Source: Brevundimonas mediterranea
Lineage (GTDB): Bacteria; Pseudomonadota; Alphaproteobacteria; Caulobacterales; Caulobacteraceae
Direction of reading: 5' to 3'
DNA: 64,000 nucleotides
Assembly (NCBI RefSeq): GCF_014196125.1
Contig: NZ_JACIDA010000004.1
Location: forward strand, 1 to 64,000
In this document: positions 58,892-64,000 of the stretch, in pieces
Layout: the number at the start of each line of letters is the position of its first letter
Position numbering within the stretch: position 1 is the stretch's first letter
Position numbers and translations under genes: made by a program
The notes under the pieces: model-generated
What the model saw: only the letters and a program-made list of their open reading frames with translations
What the model was told of the DNA's origin: nothing
Databases searched by the model: none

Positions 58892-59158
58892 TTAACGATG
58901 TTCGGTGAGCAGGGCCTTCGCCTCCGCTCCGGCGCGGGCGGCGGGATCGCGCACCTCGACTTCGACCACCACCCCGCCTGCGGGTTCGACCGCCCACAGA
59001 TAGCGGCGCTCGACCTCGACCTCGCGGCCGGACGGCGCGAAGCCGACATAGGAGTCGCCCCAGGGGGTGATCTTCTTCAGCTCGACGAAGGGCATGGCGC
59101 AGGCGGCGTCCAGCTCTTCTTCGGCCATCACGGTCAGTTCGTCGTCGGGCGCGGGCAT
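58892..59158 (-). CDS. Small hypothetical protein
   Basis: An 88-residue acidic protein with no signal peptide. The text LKKITPWGDSYVGFAPSGRE then VEVERRYLWAVEPAGGVVVE suggests a small beta-rich fold. Codon use is like that of its neighbours, and the frame lies in a gap that would otherwise be empty. A run of nine A and six G residues (59170-59184) lies just upstream. No family recognised. Confidence 0.5.
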   Translation of the reverse strand: MPAPDDELTVMAEEELDAACAMPFVELKKITPWGDSYVGFAPSGREVEVERRYLWAVEPAGGVVVEVEVRDPAARAGAEAKALLTEHR

Positions 59159-59216
59159 GGGTCAGTCTGAAAAAAAAAGGGGGGTATGAAACGTATGAAT
59201 AGTCTGAAATCGGGGC

Positions 59217-60305
59217 TCAGGGTTCGTCGGCGTAGATCGCGACGCGCGCGGCGGCCGTCGAAGACACCGCCCCCCGATACATGCCCGAGGTGTTCATGGC
59301 GAAGGCCGGGGCGCCGGTCAGACCCATGACGATGACCCCGCCGTCGCCGCCGATGGAGCCGACGTCGGCGATCTCGGCGTCCGCCGCCGTCTGGACGGTC
59401 GCGCCGTCGGCGGTGCGGCGGCAGATGTCGCGGGCCACGGTGGAGCGGATGAAATACTCGCCCGAGCCGGTGGCCGAGACCGCGCAGCCGTCGGCGTTGG
59501 AGGCGTAGGTGCCGGCCCCGATGATCGGCACGTCGCCGACCCGGCCCCAGCGTTTGGCGGTCATGCCGCCGGTCGAGGTGGCGGCGGCGAGGCGCCCCTG
59601 GCTGTCCAGGGCCACGGCGCCGACGGTGCCGAACTTCTTCTCGTTCAGCGGCGGGGCCCCGCTGGCGTGGGGGGCGGCCGATTGATCGCTGGGCGCGGGG
59701 GCGCCGGCGGGGCGGGCGGGCAGGGGCAGGCCGGCCTCGGTCAGGGCCTTGATCAGGCCCTGCCAGCGGCGTTCGGTGAAGAAGAAGGATGGATCGACCT
59801 GTTCCAGCCCGGCCTGGGCGGCGAAGGCGTCGGCGCCGGGGCCGATCAGCATGACGTGCGGAGACTGTTCCATCACGGCGCGGGCGGCGGCGACCGGGTG
59901 GCGGGTGGTGGTCAGGCCGGCGACGGCGCCGGCGGTCAGGTCCGCGCCGTTCATGACGGCGGCGTCAAGCTCGTTGCGGCCGGCGGCGGTGAAGACAGCG
60001 CCGCGCCCGGCGTTGAACAGGGGATCATCCTCCATGACCTGGACGGCGGCCTGGACCGCGTCCAGCGCCGCGCCGTCGCGCGCCAGGACGGCCGATCCCG
60101 CTTCCAGCGCCCGTTGCAGGGCGGCGCGATAGGCGGCGTCCTGTTCCGGCGTCAGGCCGGCGCGCTCGATCACGCCCGCGCCGCCGTGGATGGCCAGGGA
60201 CCAGCGGGGGGCGGCCGGCTCCTGGGCATGTCCCTGGGCATGGACGAGGCCGGCGACGATGGAAAAACAGAGTGTAGTTAGTGCAATTCGTCCAGATCGC
60301 ATCAT
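59217..60305 (-). CDS. Isoaspartyl peptidase/L-asparaginase (Ntn hydrolase), exported
   Basis: A 362-residue plant-type asparaginase. A signal peptide covers about residues 1-24 (IALTTLCFSIVAGLVHAQ). The alpha part has WSLAIHGGAGVI and FNAGRGAVFTAAGRNELDA; self-cleavage should occur before the catalytic threonine in KKFGTVGAVALD near residue 227. Downstream ATSTGGMTAKRWGRVGDVP and ATGSGEYFIR are substrate-pocket motifs. It removes beta-aspartyl residues from peptides or hydrolyses asparagine, here probably in the periplasm. Confidence 0.93.
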   Translation of the reverse strand: MMRSGRIALTTLCFSIVAGLVHAQGHAQEPAAPRWSLAIHGGAGVIERAGLTPEQDAAYRAALQRALEAGSAVLARDGAALDAVQAAVQVMEDDPLFNAGRGAVFTAAGRNELDAAVMNGADLTAGAVAGLTTTRHPVAAARAVMEQSPHVMLIGPGADAFAAQAGLEQVDPSFFFTERRWQGLIKALTEAGLPLPARPAGAPAPSDQSAAPHASGAPPLNEKKFGTVGAVALDSQGRLAAATSTGGMTAKRWGRVGDVPIIGAGTYASNADGCAVSATGSGEYFIRSTVARDICRRTADGATVQTAADAEIADVGSIGGDGGVIVMGLTGAPAFAMNTSGMYRGAVSSTAAARVAIYADEP

Positions 60306-60462
60306 GGTCGGTCCCTCCGTCGGTGGATTGTAACCCGACCCCCGGCGATGTCAGGTCGATGGGTGCGACAATTTGAAAAGCCGTGCGTTTTCAAGCACGA
60401 GGTAGATGAAATTGTGCGGGGACAAGCCCGAGAGTGACGGGAGTGGGGGCAGACGCGGCCCA

Positions 60463-60648
60463 TCACTCCCGATGGTGCAGCCGCTTCCACACCCGATAGG
60501 CGATGATGGGGGCGAAGCCGCAAATCAGGGCGGCGAGCAGGACCGTCCAGAACCCGCCGCCCAGCCAGAACTCCCCCGCCAGGGCGCCGGCGCCGGCCGC
60601 GAGGGCCGGGCCGAGCCAGGGCAGCCAGGTCGGCGGCCGCATCCGCAT
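60463..60648 (-). CDS. Small membrane protein downstream of hpd
   Basis: A 61-residue protein with two hydrophobic stretches (PWLGPALAAGAGALAGEFWL and FWTVLLAALICGFAPIIAY) and a basic end (RVWKRLHHRE). Its ATG lies directly beside the hpd stop with no gap, so it is probably cotranscribed. Unknown function. Confidence 0.55.
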   Translation of the reverse strand: MRMRPPTWLPWLGPALAAGAGALAGEFWLGGGFWTVLLAALICGFAPIIAYRVWKRLHHRE

Positions 60649-61746
60649 TCAGGCGTCGACCTTGATGACGCCGCGACGGATCTGGTCCAGTTCGATGGAG
60701 TCGAAAAGGGCCTGGAAATTGCCGTTGCCGAAACCCTCGTTGCCCTTGCGCTGGATGATCTCGAAGAAGATCGGACCGAAGGTGTCCTGGGTGAAGATCT
60801 GCAGCAGCAGGCCCTCTTCGTCCGAACCGTCGATCAGGATGCGGTTCTTGCGCATCCGCTCCACGTCCTCGCCATGGTTGGGCAGACGTTTGTCGATCAG
60901 TTCGAAATAGGTCTCGATCGTGTCCTGGAAATCGACGCCGCGGGCACGCATGGCCTCGACCGTCTCGAAGATGTTCTCGGTGGTCAGGGCGATGTGCTGG
61001 ATGCCTTCGCCGTTGTAGCGGCGCAGGAATTCCTCGATCTGGGAATTGTCGTCCTGGCTTTCGTTCAGCGGGATGCGGATGGCGCGGTCGGGCGCGATCA
61101 TGGCTTGCGAGAACAGGCCCGTCGCCTTGCCCTTGATGTCGAAATACTTCTGCTCTTCGAAGTTGAAGACCGAGCCGTAGAAGCCCGACCAGGTGCGCAT
61201 CTGGCCGCGACGGACATTGTGGGTCAGGTGGTCCAGGATCTCGAGACCCATCGAATTCTTGCGCTCGGCCTCTTCCCAGCCCTCGATCTCGTCCCAGGCG
61301 TCGTACAGCGAGCCGGCGTCGCCGTACTGGTCGATGACGTACAGCAGCGAACCGCCGATGCCCTGGAGGATATAGGGATAGTCGCCCAGCGCCCCGCCGT
61401 TGGCATCGGTCGCGGCCACGGCGCCGCGTTCCAGCGCGCCCTCATAGGCGGCCTTGGCGTCATTGGTGCGGAAGGCCATGCCGTTGGCCGAGGGGCCGTG
61501 GTCGCCGGCGAAGGCCTGGGCCTGGCCCTTGGGCGTGCGGTGGACCAGGAAGGAGATGTCGCCCTGTTTCAGGCGCACCACGTCGGTCTTCGGGTTCACA
61601 TGGGTCTGGGTGAAGCCCATCAGTTCAAGGCGCGCAATCATCGCCTTGGGTTCCGGGCCGGTGAATTCGACGAATTCGAATCCATCGACGCCGAGGGGGT
61701 TTTCCAGGTTGATCTGTTCAGCCTCGGATAGGGTCATGTCATTCAT
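60649..61746 (-). CDS. hpd: 4-hydroxyphenylpyruvate dioxygenase
   Basis: A 365-residue non-haem iron enzyme converting 4-hydroxyphenylpyruvate to homogentisate in tyrosine degradation. The iron ligands are the histidine in LEILDHLTHNV, the histidine in EGIQHIALTT, and the glutamate in GPIFFEIIQRKG. The C-terminal GFGNGNFQALFDSIELDQ is highly typical. The ATG at 61746 gives the family N-terminus (LENPLGVDGFEFVEFTGP). Homogentisate dioxygenase is not found in the window. Confidence 0.96.
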   Translation of the reverse strand: MNDMTLSEAEQINLENPLGVDGFEFVEFTGPEPKAMIARLELMGFTQTHVNPKTDVVRLKQGDISFLVHRTPKGQAQAFAGDHGPSANGMAFRTNDAKAAYEGALERGAVAATDANGGALGDYPYILQGIGGSLLYVIDQYGDAGSLYDAWDEIEGWEEAERKNSMGLEILDHLTHNVRRGQMRTWSGFYGSVFNFEEQKYFDIKGKATGLFSQAMIAPDRAIRIPLNESQDDNSQIEEFLRRYNGEGIQHIALTTENIFETVEAMRARGVDFQDTIETYFELIDKRLPNHGEDVERMRKNRILIDGSDEEGLLLQIFTQDTFGPIFFEIIQRKGNEGFGNGNFQALFDSIELDQIRRGVIKVDA

Positions 61747-61886
61747 GGCGCGTCTCCCGCGTAGCTTTTGTGGCGGGCTTAACCGAAAGGGGCCGCCGAT
61801 TGGGGCGGAACCTAGTCGCGGATGACGACAGAGCCAAGGCAGACCCACGGGGTCGTGATGGCGACAGCCCCGCCCGGCCTATGCGA

Positions 61887-63014
61887 TCAGCGCAGCACGG
61901 TCTCCACATCCGCCAGGCGCACATCATGCATCTGGTCCAGATAGGCGTCGTAGTAGCCCTTGTGCGCCGCGCCGACGATGGTCAGCATCCGCGTGCCCGG
62001 ATAACGGCCCAGCACGTCGCGCATGTTGGCGACCATGCGCAGGTTGCGGGTTTCCCAGAAGCCGACGTACCGGCGACCGAAACCTTGGGGCGACGGTTCC
62101 GTCAGAGCGGCGCCGAAGTCCGACTGGTAGACCAGCGCCGGCGCATCCGGGGCGTTATAAGTGCGATACATCTGAAGGACGCCGTCCGGTTCGGTCAAGG
62201 CGGCGCCGAGGCGGATATCCGTCGCCCTGCGGGCATGGCTGGCGGGATTGTCCCACGCGCTCATGATGGCCGCGCCATAGGCTTCCACTTCGGCGGGATC
62301 GGCGCCGTCCGGCGTGTCGGCGGAATGGTCGTCGACGCTCCACAGGCGTTCCAGGCCGAGTTGAGCCGCAAGGGGCGCCGCGATCAGATAGGTCTCGTTG
62401 TGCTGGCTCTTGATCCTGTTCAAGCGCGTGACCAGGGCCGCGTTCAGGCCGTCTTGCGCGATACGCTCCTCCGGCTGGAGGCGAAGCCACTGCACGAGCG
62501 CGGATCCGTTTTCTCCCGCCGCCATGAAGACCGCCGCCAGACGGCGTCGCTGGGCGGGCGTGGGTTGAGCGGGCCAATCCGCCAGAAGACGCTCGGCCTC
62601 AGCATTGGCGGCCGGCACGTCCAGGCTCAGGGCCGCATTGGCGGCGGTGGTGTCGTCGCAATAGGTCTTGACCGTCTCGGCATAGCGCGACGGGTAGCGA
62701 CGCAGGCTGTCGCATTGCAGCCCCGACAAATCTTCCGTTGCGATGGCGGTGGGCCGCCAGGCGGCCAGGCGATCCATAAGCGGCGTCAGCAAGGCCGGCT
62801 GGAAGCCCTCGTCGAGGTTGGAAAGGTGCGGCGTGCCGAGCACCAGAACTTCATTCGGCGCCCCGGCGGGCGGTCCCTTCAGTTCGGACGGATGGAAAGA
62901 GGGACGAAAGGCGGGCGACGTCGCATCCTGGGCCATCACCGTCGATTCCGACACCAGGGCCAGGCAGACGGAAGACAGGATCAACGACAGGAAACGGCCG
63001 GAAGAATGGGACAT
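61887..63014 (-). CDS. DUF5694 domain-containing exported protein
   Basis: A 375-residue protein with a signal peptide (residues 1-29, ending ESTVMAQ). The mature part begins NEVLVLGTPHLSN, a hallmark of DUF5694, and ends with TIVGAAHKGYYDAYLDQ, another conserved piece. The family resembles TraB/ChaN-like proteins with GTxH and GxxH histidines, suggesting a metal-dependent activity, but nothing has been established. It stands alone between hpd and a divergent membrane protein gene. Confidence 0.72.
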   Translation of the reverse strand: MSHSSGRFLSLILSSVCLALVSESTVMAQDATSPAFRPSFHPSELKGPPAGAPNEVLVLGTPHLSNLDEGFQPALLTPLMDRLAAWRPTAIATEDLSGLQCDSLRRYPSRYAETVKTYCDDTTAANAALSLDVPAANAEAERLLADWPAQPTPAQRRRLAAVFMAAGENGSALVQWLRLQPEERIAQDGLNAALVTRLNRIKSQHNETYLIAAPLAAQLGLERLWSVDDHSADTPDGADPAEVEAYGAAIMSAWDNPASHARRATDIRLGAALTEPDGVLQMYRTYNAPDAPALVYQSDFGAALTEPSPQGFGRRYVGFWETRNLRMVANMRDVLGRYPGTRMLTIVGAAHKGYYDAYLDQMHDVRLADVETVLR

Positions 63015-63219
63015 GAGGCGCCTCGAAGCGAAAACCACATCGCTCCATAGCGACGCTGGTGTCTTCTTCCGACGAAACACAGTTCGGCGCCCGTTAAATT
63101 TCTGACATCCCGGGACGCGCTTCAGCCTGGCAGCCGCTGCGTCGAACATAAGCCCGGTGGTGCAACCAGGAATCATGATCTGTTCCATGGAACGCAGGGT
63201 TGATGCGACGGGGAATGCG

Positions 63220-63747
63220 ATGAACAAGACGGAAACTCCCGACGGAATGGAGGAAGGGCCTGCTCCGTTGTGGGCGCTGTGGCGGCGGTTGAAGGCGCTG
63301 TTTCCGATCTGGAGCCTGATCCCGTCCAGCTTCTATACGCCCGGCGCCTGGGGCTATGCCGGGGTGGATTTCATCAGCGGGTTTCGCCGCAATCCGTCGA
63401 CGCTGAAGACTTTCGCCCTGCTGGAAGGGGCGGACGCGGCAGAGTTCGAGGCCTTGTCGGCGCTGGCGAACCTGAACGCGCGGCGGCAGGACCAGATGTT
63501 CCGGTTCGTCGTCGTCTGCTACCTGACCATACCGCTTTCGATCCTGGCTCTGTTGGCCGAGCTGGCCGGCGATGGTCTTCTGAGCTTTACGCGGGACCAT
63601 ATGTCGTTGGTGGCCAGCACCTTCGTGCTCATGGGCCTGGGCCCTCTCGCCTATCTGATGAGCCAGTGGCGATCGCGTCAGATCATCGGCGTGCTGGACC
63701 TGATCCGGATCGAGCGGGGGCGGGCGACGGATCGCCGCGACGATTAG
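63220..63747 (+). CDS. Hypothetical protein with two membrane segments
   Basis: A 175-residue protein. A soluble N-terminal part contains TPGAWGYAGVDFISGFRRNP and ALLEGADAAEFEALSALAN; two hydrophobic segments follow (FVVVCYLTIPLSILALLAEL and LVASTFVLMGLGPLAYLM). The end is charged. The ATG at 63220 is used, preceded by GGGG; in-frame upstream starts add a less protein-like stretch. It converges with the ExoD-like gene three bases away. Unknown family. Confidence 0.6.
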   Translation: MNKTETPDGMEEGPAPLWALWRRLKALFPIWSLIPSSFYTPGAWGYAGVDFISGFRRNPSTLKTFALLEGADAAEFEALSALANLNARRQDQMFRFVVVCYLTIPLSILALLAELAGDGLLSFTRDHMSLVASTFVLMGLGPLAYLMSQWRSRQIIGVLDLIRIERGRATDRRDD

Positions 63748-63750
63748 GGG

Positions 63751-64000
63751 TCAGCCCGGCAGCAGCCGCGTCGCCCATTCCGCGCCCAACAGCAGCCCGG
63801 TCGCCACCACGCCAAGGATGGTCAGCCAGGCCGTGGTCACCGCGGCGCCGGCGATGACGAACAGGCCGTCGCGTTGGATCAGGCCGACCGCCAGCAGGGC
63901 CAGGGCGACGGAGGGAATGGTGTTGGTCATCGGCAGGACGATGGTCAGGGTGGCCAGGATCATGAAGGCCGCCGCCAGCTTCTCGCCCGGTCCGTCGGCG
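63751..64000 (-). CDS. ExoD-family exopolysaccharide synthesis protein, C-terminal part (partial)
   Basis: An open frame runs in from the right edge and ends at 63751. The 82 visible residues contain LPMTNTIPSVALALLAVGLI and QRDGLFVIAGAAVTTAW, the conserved C-terminal membrane part of ExoD proteins. ExoD was linked to exopolysaccharide production and nodule invasion in Rhizobium; its chemistry is unknown. The N-terminal half is outside the window. Confidence 0.8.
   Translation of the reverse strand, partial: ADGPGEKLAAAFMILATLTIVLPMTNTIPSVALALLAVGLIQRDGLFVIAGAAVTTAWLTILGVVATGLLLGAEWATRLLPG

Noticed and set aside
59159..59216. T-tract terminator for the isoaspartyl peptidase gene
   Set aside because: A nine-base T run is present on the minus strand, but no GC-rich stem precedes it.

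Overview
The window is about 64 kb of high-GC, gene-dense DNA that looks like the chromosome of an alphaproteobacterium of the order Caulobacterales, most likely Brevundimonas or a close relative. This is inferred from gene content and order: a CheW-CheR-CheB cluster, ftsE-ftsX-ydcF-plsC, queG close to an FzlA-like GST, uppP, trpF-trpB-trpA-accD-folC, addB-addA with tsaE/amgK/murU, and MipA, BA14K and DUF2125 proteins. I see no phage, transposase, rRNA or CRISPR array. No stretch of more than 300 bases lacks a gene.

Layout. 0-4 kb: the end of a chemotaxis operon (cheW end, cheR, cheB), facing a convergent soluble receptor-like protein with an altered signalling tip. 4-10 kb: the helicase and phosphoesterase of the ligase-associated DNA repair set, then a DinG/XPD-type helicase. 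10-14 kb: Cys-tRNA(Pro) deacylase, DUF2125, a chorismate-mutase-like protein, a HisC-type aminotransferase and a frameshifted small lipoprotein gene. 14-19 kb: ftsE-ftsX-ydcF-plsC-mipA leftward, with a zinc-ribbon/DUF3426 gene and a phosphoribosyltransferase divergent. 19-20.5 kb: rplU-rpmA with a visible promoter, a leader hairpin and a terminator. 20.5-25 kb: GNAT, small secreted proteins and lipoproteins, threonine ammonia-lyase and an FKBP lipoprotein. 25-29 kb: queG and fzlA, with a divergent DUF2239/GIY-YIG pair and palindromic repeats between them, then a CDF transporter. 29-33 kb: an HTH-citrate-synthase-like protein, uppP and two rRNA modification enzymes.

33-39 kb: a toxin-antitoxin pair overlaps trpF and is followed by trpB, a small secreted protein, trpA, accD and folC. 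39-49.5 kb: thioredoxin and a leftward run of six overlapping genes (acyltransferase, tsaE, amgK, murU, addB, addA). 49.5-56 kb: a second toxin-antitoxin pair, an S9 peptidase with a clear terminator, an AsmA-like protein and an alpha/beta hydrolase lipoprotein. 56-62 kb: tRNA-Leu(CAA), a DUF1453-like membrane protein, a fumarylacetoacetase-family hydrolase, small unknowns, an isoaspartyl peptidase and 4-hydroxyphenylpyruvate dioxygenase. The hydrolase and dioxygenase suggest tyrosine breakdown, but homogentisate dioxygenase is not in the window. 62-64 kb: a DUF5694 protein, a membrane protein and the end of an ExoD-family gene.

I see no clear-cut new multi-gene system. The best leads are modest: the divergent DUF2239/GIY-YIG pair with a repeated operator-like box, a DNA-binding citrate-synthase homologue without recognisable catalytic histidines, the chemoreceptor-like protein with an altered tip, the rplU leader hairpin, and toxin-antitoxin genes translationally coupled to tryptophan synthesis. 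Function calls rest on recognising sequence motifs by eye; no database search was run.
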